Assembly (NCBI GenBank): GCA_002205965.3
Contig: NADL03000689.1
Location: 248,001 to 312,000, forward strand
Length of the DNA: 64,000 bases
Reading direction: 5' to 3'
DNA from: Kappaphycus alvarezii
Lineage: Eukaryota; Rhodophyta; Florideophyceae; Gigartinales; Solieriaceae
Position 1 is the stretch's first letter; the number at the start of each line of letters is the position of its first letter. Under the pieces are notes generated by a model. It did not search any database. It was given only the letters and a program-made list of their open reading frames with translations, and was not told the DNA's origin. Both the position numbers and the translations under genes were made by a program. Shown here piece by piece: positions 22,712 to 36,241 of the stretch.

Positions 22712-22993
22712 TTACTTCGGTGCCCAAGGCTGAGAGCTTTTTTAAGGCAGTAGATGCAGTCGACTATCTCCAGCACATTTAATAACTACTAGCTATAATC
22801 CCTACCGGATAGTCTTGCGGACGGTCCTAGGGACACTGATCCTGCAAAGATCCTAACAGGAATCAGTAAAAAGCACAAAAGGGCAGATAAAATGTAGATT
22901 AAGTAGGACGTGAATAGTAGTAAGTTCAAAATAGCTACACTAAGGGACAGGAAATAGTACATAAATAGATTTTATATATCCCGGTAGTTTTGA
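22712..22993 (-). repeat. copia 3' LTR-like copy
   Basis: Aligns over about 290 bases with 28862-29209 in direct orientation. Shared blocks include GTGCCCAAG, GATCCTAACAG, AGTAGGA, AAATAGTACA, AAATAGATTTT and GGTAGTTTTGA. The copies bracket a minus-strand Ty1/copia pol, so they are probably its terminal repeats. Divergence is substantial. Confidence 0.55.
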
Positions 22994-23216
22994 AAAGCAC
23001 TCTTTTTGCCCTGATCTATTGTTTCCTTCACCTTTAATCAAAAATTACACATTTATGAAGATGTATATCACAATCAATTTCTAATTGTATTTAATTTCGT
23101 TTATTGTACTTTGAGATCTTCGTCAAGGCGTCCACCGGGTTGTTAGCAATCCGTACAAAATCCAACATTGAATATCTTCTCTTTAGATGATGCATCGCTT
23201 ATAGAACTTCTTTAAA

Positions 23217-25889
23217 TCACGAAGCGGTTCTATAAAGAGTAGGAACACTTGGTGACAACATTAAATAGACTTTTGGAATCCCTAAACATAGAAAGTGGAT
23301 TTTTTTTCCAAAAGAGGATTCAAGAACGTATTTTATCATGTAGTCAATGTAGGAGGCACCATCAAAAGCATAAAATTCGGCATATATCACAAATATAGTT
23401 ACTTTGCGGCTTTTTTGACTAGAATAAATCAGAATATTAAAAGTCACGGTCTTTTCACTTGGGAAAAAATGTATCCATGTTGAAAATATTGTCGTCTTTG
23501 TTTGCGAGTGACGAGTCAGAATATCCTTCAACCCTATTATTTGGTCCAACTTGTAATACTTAAGCTAAGAACCAGGATCGATTTGCACATGATTCACAAC
23601 TTTGTTCAAATGATTTATACAACTTTGTTTAAGTGATTTATAGAACTTTGTTCAAGAGCTTTATTGATTTCGCTGAGAAATTGGTTTCAGTCACTTGCGC
23701 GGCCATATCAACGGAACAGCATACTTTAGGCTTTGTATGTCTTAATCAAGCAAATATATGGCTTCGGGATCTGAACTCAGAAAAAGAGGCGTTTATCGGC
23801 AGACTACCTAATTTATTAACATAATATTCCTGAATTAACTCAAGTCCATAATCACTTATCTTTACTCTGACAACTGCAAATTCGGTGTCATAGAAATCCC
23901 TCTCTCTCGGTTCAAATTTATCGAGAGGAATTTTGGACAACTTAACGAGCTCGTTATTGAAACAAAGAAGAGAATAGTCCACATACGTCCCAACTAACCC
24001 CTGAAGTTCTGCGTCTGCACAATTTCCGAAGACTGTAAGATCTCCATCGGTTGGCGTAGTACAGATATATTTCTTCAGGAGTGAACGGATAGTGCGATTA
24101 AAATAGTCTCCTGAATAGGATAGTACGTAAAGAGGTTTCAACAACTCGAGTAGCTGGTTCCCGGAAAATCCAAAGTATTTGATTGGTCTAAGGTAGATCT
24201 TGTGCATCACACTTTGAGTTGACTGCAAGTACGACTTTTCAACATCTTTTGACGAAATTCGGAAATCTATTATTGAAACAATTTCAATAAAAAGCGTGTG
24301 GAGCACTGTGGTATAGTCTTAGTGTCATGATCGCGATGATTCCTTCCATTTTTGTTTGAACTGGTACTACAACCCGTGCTTTGTGCATCTCTTTGTCGGT
24401 GTTTACTTTTGATTGACAGAACGAATCTTCCAGAGAAGATATTAACATTCTTGGGTATATCGCCTCTAGCAATTATTTTCCAGGTATTTCTCTAAACAAG
24501 TCCCTCTTTGTCTTTCTTTTCCTTCTTCAGAAACTAAGCCGAATTTGATCTTGGATCTCGTAGATATAAGTATTTATTGAGGTTGAAGTTATTGAGGTGA
24601 ATATGTCTTGAGCATACCCTTTTATTGATGAATGTAAAGCTTGGACTAGTGTTTCAACTGAAAAATTGAAATAAGGCTTTATTTGAGAGCTTCAGAGCTG
24701 CATTTTGTCGCTATTTCTGTCAATAAAGACTCGACTGTCATAAAGTTTCGTGATTTCGTAGGGTTAAGGTCATTTAGGCATATATTTTTCAGAATACGCT
24801 AAAACTTTACACCTAATGATTAATCCATGGTGAGCTACAATCTGAATCTGTGAATTCAGAGCGATTCTAAGTATGAGTTCTGAAGAGATAGTTTATATCT
24901 CAGATCTTGCATTTTGGCGCGCTATCAATCGTTATGTTTGATTCAGAAGGTCGCTAGTGATGGCTCGAATATTCAAACAAACTCCAAAGGATTGTAACGA
25001 TGGATGTAGCCCCTCTTAGTTCATATTATCGTTCTTAGCATTAATGAAGAGGCGAAGAGTGAGTTAAATTTCAAGAGGAGGCTCTCAATTGCGAATATTG
25101 TGGTAAATACGGTGTAACAGATCATGTTAACGTTCACCGGAACTAATTGAATTATGAATCTCATCTCCAGATATGTTGATTTTCATTCCATTCGTATTTA
25201 TCAAATCTTTCCACGCTTTGTAAAAGAATTGGATGCCTTCATCCACTTTCATTCTTTCAGAAAATCCAGCGTATATTGTATCTCAGCACTCAAAAAATTA
25301 TTTACAAATAGACTATGTACTCTGACTGTGTAGTTGTATAGCATTACCGAAATTGTTTTGTGTATCAAATATATGAAGTACAGAAATATTTGTCAAGAAA
25401 TATGATGTCAGTAGAAATCTCTCGGTTGAATATGGTTCAATTGGGCGTAATTTCCTGGAATGACCTCGTTTTCGGTTCAAAATGCCGACACATGTGACAA
25501 TTTTTGGATATTTCTGTAATCAAATCTCGTGTCCCATGCGTTTCTTTCTCTTGTAGAGCTCTTCGAACCAGATAGTATAGCCTTTAGGGTGAAAAATATA
25601 AATGGAGGCGCTTTAGGATCTTAGAAAAATCCCGTATGATGTAATGATAACCTTGTTTGCGTGTTACTGGAATACTCCATCCATGCTTTCTGGAAACATG
25701 TAGGTTTTCATCATTGTTGGCAACAAGTCCAAATCTATCTAAAGGTTCTAGATCAATCAAAAATGGAATATTTATATAAACTACATCGATTAGTAGCAGG
25801 ATGAAAGCACCATCAGGTTTTGGAATACTAACTGGAATATGTGCAATACTCGGAAATATTTCATTACCAAACTTGTAACCAGTTGTCAT
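23217..25889 (-). pseudogene. Ty1/copia pol remnant
   Basis: Minus strand, in order. A protease-region segment (25889-25584) carries GYKFGNEIFPS and LIDVVYINIPFLIDLEPLD. A badly decayed integrase region follows. Reverse transcriptase (24306-23746) has SSKDVEKSYLQS, KPLYVLSYSGD and GTYVDYSLL. RNase H (23549-23217) has SSQKSRKVTIFVIYAEFYA. In functional copia enzymes the RT motif is YVDD; here it reads YVDY, losing the second catalytic Asp, and KPLYG has become KPLYV. The 186-codon RT frame is otherwise open. RNase H after RT and no integrase after it is the Ty1/copia order. Confidence 0.8.
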
Positions 25890-25899
25890 GTGCTGGCGT

Positions 25900-28861
25900 A
25901 TTATTCTAATCTCAGCTACGCCAAAATTTGTCTTTGCTTGTCATTTTCCGATATCTGATTATTTACCACTATTGAACGGGCAAATTACGTGATATTTGTT
26001 GTAATTGGAGTACTTCGGAAACTTGCTGCCTTAAACATTCAAAATTCCACGGATATTTACGAGATCATTCTCCACTTTTCTTTGCTTTTGTGGAAAAGAG
26101 ACGAGTTTCACGTTATAGGTGGAGGCTTGTCGCGTTTCCTTAAAGTTTGCCTTTGGTTAGAAGCATCTCGGCTTGTTTGAGTAAAAATAGTTGTAAATAC
26201 TCGAAATTTTGGTTCTTCACTGTAATTTTTGAAAAGAAATATTAAGGGACATAAATTAAGCTATCTTCATCTATTTTTCCATTTTCAAGGTCCTCAACGT
26301 CATAATAACTATTGAAGTCTCCGAATAAATCTTGAGAAGTCATTATTTCAAAATGAAGAGATTGAAAATCATGATCCAGCTCTTTACAGAGCCCAAAAAG
26401 CTCACGATTTATGCCCTTGGCTGGATCTCTCAACGAGCTTCTCTCATAGTAAGAAAAAAATGAAAAAGAATTAATGCTCATAAAACCCTTACAAATTCAT
26501 GATGTAGAATATTTTGGCACTTACTGTGAGGAAATGGTGGGGATACTCAAGCTTTTGTTCGTCATTTAGCGTATAGTCTTGGCAGGCATACTTGTGTTAG
26601 GCTATGAACTCTTTCCATCATTCAGCTATGCTACCAGAAAATTTCTTAATTCAATCCCTGACGTGCATGGATATATAGTGTGATGCATTGTTTTCCGATG
26701 GTGCGTACGGTTGGGTGGACACAGGAGTGGAACTCATGGAGTTTGGGGCGAATTGGTGCAACCAGCTCGAGGGCGTCCGTTCGCATCCCGCTGCCGTCCA
26801 GCGGGATGCGACGCGCGGCCTGCAACAGAGGCTTCCGTGACTTGCGGGGGTGGTGGGAGACGTTGTTCAGGAAGCAGGGCGATGGGCTGTGGCAGCAACG
26901 GGTGAAGTTCTGGCAGAAGCTGGATGGTAGTAGGCGAGTTGACGTCGGCACACGGAGCATTGTGAAGCATTGTCAATGACGTACCGTCCAGTAATTTTAA
27001 CACTTCAGTACTTTACAAGTTGCCTCAAAAAATCCAAGGTAAGCCTCCAGCGACAAAACAATTAAGTTTCGGACAAATGTCGTTCAGCAAGATCTACGAT
27101 ATGCTGTACTGTTCCGTATAACATAATCAATGATCCGGTTGGTGACGCGAAAGAGTTGAAGTATCCATCAATTTGTTGTAATGCTTTGCTGAGGTTATCG
27201 TTGCGGAGAATAGTTGAGGCAAAGGTACTCGTAAGCACAGCAAATTCTTGATGGATGATTGGAGTATTTCGTTCCGCGAGAAATATGATCTCTTTTCCAC
27301 AGCTCCGCTTCCTCGCATTTCTTTTCGGAGAGAACCATTTTCTATATCTTTTTACCATGAAATACTTTCCCTGAACTTATCAGTATGTACATCGTTCTCC
27401 ATAATTTCACCTTCGATCGTCACAGCCAGTCGAGAGCGCCTTGAAAGGATTACCAGTAACTTGCCTTTTGAATCACTTCCCATTTTTTACTATCTTCTTT
27501 TCGCATATCGTCCCCACAAAGAAGGTACTTACTTCCTTCTTCCCCGACTACTTTCTTAATTCGCTCTAGGACTGGAAAACTGCAAAAAGAGGAAGACTCT
27601 GCGAGTAATCGATGGGTTGCTTAGAAGCTGTACCGAGAAAAGCATATATATAGGGAAATACTGAAGCAAAAGAGCCCTTAGTTCTTCACCAGAGAGGGAA
27701 CTACCCTAAAATTAACCTTTGACGCGGTCAGCAATAGACTTCTGTAATTCTGCAGTCTATATTGTAGCTTGGTCGAAAACTTTATTCGTGTGCCCTTTAA
27801 AAATCTAAATTAATGGTGAATTAATGCTTCGAAATTATTGGCCTTTGCCGAGTTTCCTGTTTTTGTACTGGTTTACCTATTTATCTTTTAAAATGGGATG
27901 GCCCAATATTTTTTCGGTCTTTTAATCCCATCATAATTTTTTTTTCAATTTATTATTATTATTTATTATTTTTTCAAAATTTTCAAGAAAAAATAACAAT
28001 CAGTTGAATAATTCAAATGTCAATTTATTCAGAAAAAGAGGAGAGATCCAGATCCAAAATTAAACCAGCTCAAGATTACTACTGTAAATCTTGAGATGAG
28101 TTTTGCCCGAGAGATGGCGCTATAAATGCGAGTGACTGTCAAAATTTCGTTTCCTGTCGGTACGGTAAGGGGAATATAACTTGCATGTATGCAGTTGAGG
28201 TGATTTTTGCTCCACACCCGCTCGAAATATGTCTTTGGCCTGTTGCATTTGATGCTGCACAATTTTATTCTGCGTTTTCTGGCGGTGACGCGTTTCTTTT
28301 GGGATTTAAAAACACTTGAATTATCAGCCAGCTTGCGGTGTGCTTTGCGACAGAGATAAAGGTCCCTTTTAACCACCCTCAGCAGCTGTAAGGGCCGAGA
28401 AAAATGTATGGTCAACTACTGACAGTAAGCTGTGGGGTACATTAGTTAGGTTTTCAGGTGCTATTGAGGTTACAGAGCGCCGATCTAGATTCGAGTCCTG
28501 TTCTGGATCCTCTGAAGTCAGCCTAGCTGTGTGGCATTGCGAACGCATCGCTGTTCTTCTTGGCCACAGGATATTGTTAAAAAACAATAAAAAAATTCCG
28601 TATTCTAATTATTTACCGGCTTATACGTAGCTCTGAACAACGCCAAAATAGAGCAAATAGCGGTTTTTCACAATCAAGTAGCAAGTAGACATAATTCTTA
28701 AAATCCCGGAAAATCGATAATTCTGAATTTTCGCGAAAATTCAAAGGTAGAGTAGGGAAAACATACTGCCGGCGTTAGCGGTGAGTCTGAAAAAACAAAG
28801 CAGTTTTCATCTACGGAAGACAAGTTGAGGAGGTTGAAATAAAGTTGTTGATGTTCGTTTC
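25900..28861. other. copia 5' part and leader, no recognisable Gag
   Basis: By position this should hold gag and the leader of the minus-strand copia element. Short minus frames at 26242-26481 and 28029-28415 exist, but neither shows a CCHC knuckle. Around 28440-28520 there is a tRNA-like B-box (AGATTCGAGTCC) without a foldable tRNA. The stretch 27930-27985 is nearly pure A/T. Confidence 0.3.
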
Positions 28862-29209
28862 TTACTTGAGTGCCCAAGTCGGCGAGGTCTTCTACAGGCA
28901 GTGGATGCCGTCACCTATCTCTAGCACATCTATTAACTTGAAGCTATAATTCCAAGAGGATAGTACTGTGGACGCTTCTAGTGACCCTGATACTACAATG
29001 ATCCTAACAGATATCGCTAAGAAGTACGATAGGATTGAGAAAATATAGACGAAGTAGGATATAAATAGTTATAATTACATTACTGCAGTAATAAAAACAA
29101 AAATGAACAGTACGGAAAAAAATATACAAATAGTATTGAAGTCAAAATAACTAAACTAAAGGAACGTAAATAGTACACAAATAGATTTTCTGTATTCTGG
29201 TAGTTTTGA
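28862..29209 (-). repeat. copia 5' LTR-like copy
   Basis: Partner of 22712-22993; see that entry for shared blocks. It is about 60 bases longer because of AT-rich insertions around 29080-29140. Confidence 0.55.
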
Positions 29210-32200
29210 CATAAATTTAAACTTCCGAGCAGCTATGAAATATAGTAGAAGCCGAGTTAGTGCACTTGAAGCGGCGCTGCAAGTAACTTACTGTGCAGTG
29301 TAGTTGCGCATAAATAGACTTAAACTGCACTGCAAACTATTTGTCAGTAAAGTACAGTGCAATAAAGTACAGTACGGTAATATACAAGGTGCTTTTTAAT
29401 GCCAGAGAACACCAACACTTAATGCATTGTACTCCACAAAGACCTTTAAATAAAACAAAAATTAGTACTGGAGGCTCATTATCCGAGCGGTAGAGTTTCA
29501 TCGGAACCTCTATGTAACCACGAATAACAGCCCCTTCAAGTTTTACAAGTCATGTTTGCAGCACTGGAGCAACGGTCAGAATCGGCGATTAAACAGAACA
29601 AGGATACTTTCCTTTTCATCACCCCGGAAAGAACGAACCGTGCGACGGTGTTCCCCGGAAAACAGGAGAAAGAAATTGCGGATTTAGTTTCACGCCAGCT
29701 GGCTGAACCCATTTTTGCCAATAACCACTTCTGTAATATTGCAAATCAGTACCGAGATGAGCTGGAAAGTAGTGACAGAGCATATATACGCCCAGTTAAG
29801 GCTAAATTTTCTCGCTTTTGACTATTTGACTTTCTGAAGCGCAATTCTGAAAATTGAAGCTCCTTTTCTGCTCGTCCTCTGGATCAGGCGCGTATTAAAT
29901 GTTTTAATGCTGACAAATTGGCTTTTTTCTTCTGTAAGCTGTTTGGTGTACAGAAATTACAAAACAAAGGTCCCTCATCAACTCTGCAGTCTTGGTCAAA
30001 CAGGATTTATACCTGGAAGAGAATTACTCGGAATGAAGGGGAAGCGTTTATTCATACCTATAGGAGTTAAAACGAAATGGCTGAGAGTTACTTTTCAAAG
30101 CACCCCATTTAAGTTCAATTATGCGGGGGTAGTAGTGGAGAATTAGTGGCTCCTGCGACTTTTTTTCGAAGGGATTCAAGTGCGAAGAACAAGTGATAGA
30201 TGGTATACTTAAAGGGTGTCTAATTTGATGACTCAAGGATTGGTTGCTTTTGCCGATCTGATGTAGGAAGTTCTGGTGGCCACGTGCTCGGTAAGTGGGT
30301 GTATCTCTTTATCGAATAGATCCGAGCTGCAGAACCTTTTGATAATTTTTTTTTGGTTTCATGACACATGACGCTCCCATTTGCTTTCAAGAGCGATTGA
30401 AGAGATGAGAACATCGGAAATTTCTGCAGTTGCATTGCTAGCATATACAACAGACCGATTATAACTTTTGTTTTATCCGTTTTGGCCCTTTTAAGCACTA
30501 TGAAAATGAAGATACACTGAAACAGTTGCTGACATATGGATGTCATTTTTGAACGGGGTTGGCGAAATTGCATGAAAGGCATGTTTATAGTTCCAATCAA
30601 GTAGGCTTTAAGAAAGCTGATACCAAAAAAATGGTTACGAAAGTGTTCAGAAAAGGTTTTCTTAGGCTTTGAATTTCAATTCCGCAGCAGGAGTAAATGC
30701 TCGTAACTTCAATTATAGTTAGCCACTGATACCTGTTCACTAGTTTTTTCAAGGTAAGAAGATAAATACCATTTAAATGATGCGAGAGGGCACTCTCGAC
30801 CGTTAAATAAAGGCCTGATTCGTTCAGACCACAGTAGGAATTGATATATCCGGTTTAAATGTCATTAGACTGCTGAAGTCTTTAGAAGAAAAAGAGAGTG
30901 CAGAATAGGAAGAGATAAATGGAGATAAAAGAAAGGCCTAAAAGGGGATGCAGCCTGCTCGGAGAAGCATAGATTGATGAAATTGTTAGGTCGAAGGCAC
31001 AAAATCATGTAGAGCGCTACGAAGAACAGTTTGTCCATTGAATAATGCTCAAGAAACAGCTGTTTACAAGTGGAAGCCACTTAGAGCAAAAAAAAGCAAC
31101 GGAGAAAAGAATTTCGAATGATTTATAGTTTTTTAAATTTCTTCATTAAATTTTGAGATCTTTTACATTTCTGTACTTATTCTCTAAAATTTACGTACTT
31201 CATTTAAATCTGTTGTACTTATGCACGACATGTGTCTAAGTTAGCTCAAAGATTGTGAATGCAATTACAGTATTCTTTCTTTATATAACTACACAGTGCC
31301 AAACTCAAAATAGCCCAGAATACTTGCATAATTAATTCTTTTTTACCTTTACTGCAGAAAATTACGTACAACTGTACATGTGATTGTGCCTCATTTCCAC
31401 TGTTAAAAGGACTCTGGAGCAAATCCACATCCTGTCCCCAGAAAGGGGAGGTCGCTTCCAGCATCTATTCTCGAACCGGTGAGCTGATCACTCCAACCAG
31501 GGTCGTTCCTAGGCGTCTGGTAGAGAAAAGTTCATCCTATTTAAATTTTTCTTATTTTGAGAAATATTTTCCAGTATACACTTCAGGTACATAATGAGTA
31601 AAGAATGGTTTTTGGTTCATCGGGTCAGTACATCTGCACAAAATCGCAGTACATGCAGTCTAGAATTTGGCTACAGCGTCTAGTGCTAATTTATGAAAGT
31701 ATTACGGAATTCTTCTTCATTACAGACCAATGAAAAATTCGGCGAATACACATCGGTAATGAACTGTCAAACAGACAGCCTCATGGCTGTTACTCAGCGA
31801 TGAAATTAACCGTTCAATAACTTCCCGTGTTGGTGACTTAGCCAAAAATATCTCGGTTCGGTCTGTACGCCTGTTCAAACATGTCAAAGGAACATTTTGC
31901 AGATCCTAATCTACGCCATCTGTTGCATTTTTGCTGCTATCCTATCTGCACTCGCTCGTGTGATGGGTCACGGAGATTGTTTCCAAAATATAGTTAGCCA
32001 GTAATCTATTTTCCGATCTCCGGATAGGAATATCTTCCTATCTTCCCTATAACATGCAGCAAACTAGTTTAACATCACTTCGCAATAAAATTAAAATCAA
32101 TGACAAAAGCTGTTCTGTGCTGTACTTAAAAAAATTAACTCCAGAGGCAATGATGGAAGTTGGTACGATATTTTGTATATTCTCTCCTTAGAGAAATATA

Positions 32201-33420
32201 TACTAGTTACTCCGAAATACCGCACCCTCTAGAAGTTTACTATTCCAATTAGTGCGCCTAGTCTATGAACACAATTTTGGGGGAACTATACTTTTGCAAA
32301 CTTTAGATTCACTATAGTGAGTGAAAGTGTGAAATTAAGGTAAGACAACAAAATTTAATCGGCGAAAAATGCTATATCAGTTCAAGGAACATGGGAAACT
32401 TCGAAGGGGAACATCAAAGCTACATTTACAGAAAACGATCATCTGAAAGATACAGAGTAAACTTAGATGCTATTTATACGTCTACGTAATATGTTACGAT
32501 AGGCTCTGGTGGTACCCAATATACCAGAAAGTAGAGGGATTTGGTTAAGCGAATAAGCTGCACTGAAGATTAACGCAAATGCTGAGTGTCATTGTAAACG
32601 AATACCATGCACGTGAAAATTTCGTTTAATTTCACGACTGACGACGGATCTCAGAAGATTTTAGACGACAACGAACGCCGCCGGATGCCAGCCCCCGACA
32701 GTGGAGTTGGAATAGGAACTAGCCTGATTTTCGATAGTATTTCCGCAAGATATGATTGGTATTTCTGCCTATGCTCCTTGAGAGCGTCATTGAAGGTCGA
32801 AGGTGGGCCGAAAATCGTCGCCCTGGTATAGAAAGGGGCAGGAGGGTTGATGAGATGTAGAGTATATAGTTATACCAGCGATTCCTGTCGCTCTGATATA
32901 CATCTAAAAAACCCTACTCAAACATGATGCCCAAACCGGCAACTACGCGTCGGTAACAAAATTCATTGTGAAGTATCCAAAGGAAGCCTCTACTAATGGT
33001 GCAAAGTTGCAGCCGGGTATCGATGGGCTCATGAGTGCTTTGTAGTGAAAATACAGGTAGAGAGAGACAGAGAAACACGGACCACGGTTTGCAAAGGGAA
33101 GCTGAGGTAGAAGGTAGTAGACAGTTCAATGTACAGCCGTATACGCAAAACAATCATACTATAAGGAAAAATAGCTACCACAGTTCGCATTTATAGAAAG
33201 CAAAAGCATGAAAAGAAAAAAACGACGTTAACTTCACTTAAAGTGTCTGGCCTATTACTAAAAAGGGAGGGGAAGTACTGAAGAAAGAATGAGATACCAC
33301 AATAATTCATTTAAAATATGCACACAATCAATATTCTGGAGAGCCGAGAGGTATTATGGAGTTCGTTGGTTCAGATAGCCTTTGGAACGAATGTACTGTA
33401 CCAGAGACATTCACTACATG
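29210..33420. other. AT-rich DNA without recognised genes
   Basis: Over 4 kb with only short frames. Two start with ATG: 29552-29821 (+, 89 codons, TFLFITPERTNRATVFPGKQ region, not recognised) and 32607-32831 (+, 74 codons, containing DDNERRRMPAPDSG). Neither has a domain signature. TACAGT-type motifs occur at 29340-29385. Confidence 0.3.
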
Positions 33421-35059
33421 TTGTAGAACGCGTTTTTAATTTTTGAAGAAGTGCATATTAGAATCTCGAAATCTCACATTCAAAGGTGTAGTGCATGGGG
33501 GCTGCATCATTGGGATCACCCGGATCAATGTGGGAAACCTTTATTTTTTTTGGTTATTTCCTAACACCCCTCAATCTACAGTTTTCTGGACACTCTTCGC
33601 GTTTCTACACTACCCCTACGACTACTGTCAGCCGGAGTTCTGCCACCCCCTGTTCGGCCCACGAGGCCCAACACAAGGTCCCGTCGGTCCAATCCGGGTG
33701 GTCTCCACGTGGCATCAGCTGACACTGTACTATTACTGTATTGTAGTTACTTTTAGGCCTATCCCCCTTTTTACCGCCATTAGGGCACTTTTCCCTTTTC
33801 GCCGCTGACGGCCAAGTAGTACTGAGATGTTTCGGTCGTCCCCCTCCTTGGGGAAGTAAAGAAATCAAGCGAGCGCCTGAGAATTGACTTCCGAAAATCG
33901 GTATCCTTTCGCCGCCTGCGGGCTCGTCACCTCATCCCCTTGATCACCCTCGGCCCGGTTACCCGTCTTATAGTCACGGACTACCCGTTAGCCCCCACGC
34001 AGCTCTCGCTCTACCACCGCAGCTCCCGCTCTCTAGCGTTTCGCCCCTTTTCCCTCGACCCCACGAAAGTAATTCACACGACGCACCCTTTGCCCGGCTG
34101 GCAGCAGCCCCTCCCTGTCGTGTGCCCACGGGTTCTCCGCCTTGTGGCACTACAAAAGGTGCTGGACGAAGCAGTAAACTAACCCTACGCCTTCAACGAA
34201 GATATTTGGACCTAAGGCTGTAAGACTTCTTGTTGCAGGATTTTTCCAAAACTGCATCCTATGGATTAAAATATGGGGCCTTTGTTTCATTCTGCTCAGC
34301 TTTTACTTGTCGTCAAGTGACGAGTGCGAAATATAGGTATTAAGTGTTGAAGTTCGCACAGCTCATGAGTGATTATTGCCGGGGGTGTATGGAGCAGACG
34401 TAATCACCGGAGGTTCGGAAAGCTGATCAGATTGATGTAACAATAGAAGGTGAGTAAAAGTTGGAAAATTCTCGGAGATCCTCATTTATGAAAAATGAAG
34501 AGGAAGGGAATGATGAATTTTTGGAGAGCGAGGGGAATAGGTACTATCCGATAATTTGGGTGCAACTAAAAGATTTTTTACCTTTCTGTAGATTTCTTTT
34601 AGTGAATCTCCTTTTGCTTGGTGCGGGCCATAGTCGAACGGGAAGGGAGTCCAGATCGGGAGGGAAGTAATGGAGTCGACGATGAGAAGGTGGAAGCAAA
34701 ATCCGGTGGGTGGGGTTATGCAAAGTGAAGAGCGAAGCGTTAGGAAGAGGGGAGTGAGGGGGGGATGACGGAGTGGAGAAGTTCAGCAGAAAGGTAGTTG
34801 CAACGACACGCCAAAGGAGGCTCGCCACGAGTACACCAGCCGATTAACGGCACGTTGGTGCTTCTCAAGAGGCAAGTGGGGATGGTTGACGGCGTGCCGC
34901 AGTGGTTGATGGTTGATAGGTTGGACTAAGTAGGAGGGAATGGCGTTGGTAGGAGGTAGGGTGGGGGGTGTCAGGGTGGAGTTGCACTGTCTATCAGCGC
35001 GCCTGTGGCGCTCTATGAGTGCGGGGGCGTGTGAGCGGTGTGAGCTCACCTAGTAATAT

Positions 35060-35085
35060 GGGGAGATACTGTACTGTATCTCCCC
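35060..35085. repeat. inverted repeat, 10-bp arms
   Basis: GGGGAGATAC and GTATCTCCCC are exact reverse complements separated by TGTACT. A cruciform or hairpin is possible. Confidence 0.85.
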
Positions 35086-35384
35086 AGTCTGTCAGGGTTA
35101 GGCATACTGTAGTGTATTCACCGCCCGGCACAATACAGTATATATAATGTATATAACATACAGTATATACTGTACATACTGTGTCGAGGACATGGAAAAA
35201 AAAGGTAGGTTCCGCTTGGCATGATAGGGGGAGAAAAGGGGATTGTCGGGAAGAAGACAGTAGAGGTAGGTTTTTAGGTGAAGGGAGGGTCGTTAGGTGA
35301 CGCTGCCTCCTCCAAGAGTTGCGCAACCGACTCGAGTGCTACCTATATAGCAGACATCCGGGCGGCTGTGGCTAAGATTTGTCC

Positions 35385-35417
35385 GTACAGTAGTGTACTT
35401 ACTGTACACTACTGTAC
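35385..35417. repeat. inverted repeat, 14-bp perfect arms
   Basis: GTACAGTAGTGTAC and GTACACTACTGTAC are exact reverse complements with a 5-base loop. The arms are built from the TACTGTA word that recurs across the window. Confidence 0.9.
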
Positions 35418-35572
35418 TCGGCCCTAAAAAATGATTAAAACTAGTAGGTAAAAAGATAGAAAGTACATTACGTTACCCTAAAAAATCATCATAGATAGTA
35501 CTAAAAACGCATAAAAATCACCTTCCAGCCACTGCCATCAACAAAGACAGCGTTTCCGACACGCTGTGGCGG

Positions 35573-36100
35573 CTGTCAAAGAGTCTTTCAGTATAGGTCT
35601 TAAGATTATATTGGGACAAGGAACCGATTGGGGAAGGGAAACTTCCTCGAGTTCTTTATAGATATCGGAGGCGTTCTCTGTCTACTGTTGTTTCACCGTT
35701 CGAGTTGATGCTCGGAATTACGCCACGTATAGAACCTTCGGATGCCGGGTCTAATTTTTTAAGCACGTCGGACGGGCATCGGAAGTACGAGTTGCTCGCT
35801 GCAGAGTCACTCCGAGCTTAAGGGAGAGACGTGCAAATGCGCCAAGCAGCAGGAAGTTATGCTGCAGAAATGAAGAAATTTAGTGTTGGTGATTTGGTTC
35901 TGGTAGACTATGGTCACTCGCTCACATTGAAAGTGAAGTGGCCTGCGTTTAAGTCCCGTTACTAAGGGCCTTTTCGTGTTTCGAAAGCGTTGCACCAAAG
36001 GTATTGGCTTGTGTCGAGGAATGGTCGCAGTTCACGCCGCCCGATTGATGCCTTTCGTCTTTTGGCGTACATTCTACGTCCACGGAATCTCTTGGACTAA
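35573..36100 (+). mobile_element. Ty3/gypsy integrase C-terminal fragment
   Basis: Plus strand. A first part reads VKESFSIGLKIILGQGTDWG. After a shift it continues VVSPFELMLGITPR, the SPFEL-G-PR block at the end of the integrase core. A third stretch reads KKFSVGDLVLVDYG, KVKWPAFKSRY, a TAA stop, then GPFRVSKAL and RPIDAFRLLAY. The F-VGD-VLV followed by GPF-V barrel is the integrase C-terminal domain that precedes chromodomains in many gypsy elements. It ends at TAA 36098-36100. No other part of this element is nearby. Confidence 0.75.
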
Positions 36101-36241
36101 GAGGCGCTAGTTATATTAAGTTCTTATGAATGGTTTTCTCATCTGTTGTTCGTATTGTTTTGTTGCATTGATCAAGTTCAGTACTCATGAAATTGTTTTA
36201 CTCCCCATGCATGTCACGTTTACTATTATGTATATCTACTT

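Larger units (their letters stand above)
33421..35560. other. mixed intergenic DNA with palindromes
   Basis: 33600-34200 is GC-richer and resembles transcribed repeat leader, but no protein was recognised. 35040-35420 is full of TACTGTA words and holds two perfect inverted repeats, listed separately. Confidence 0.3.
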
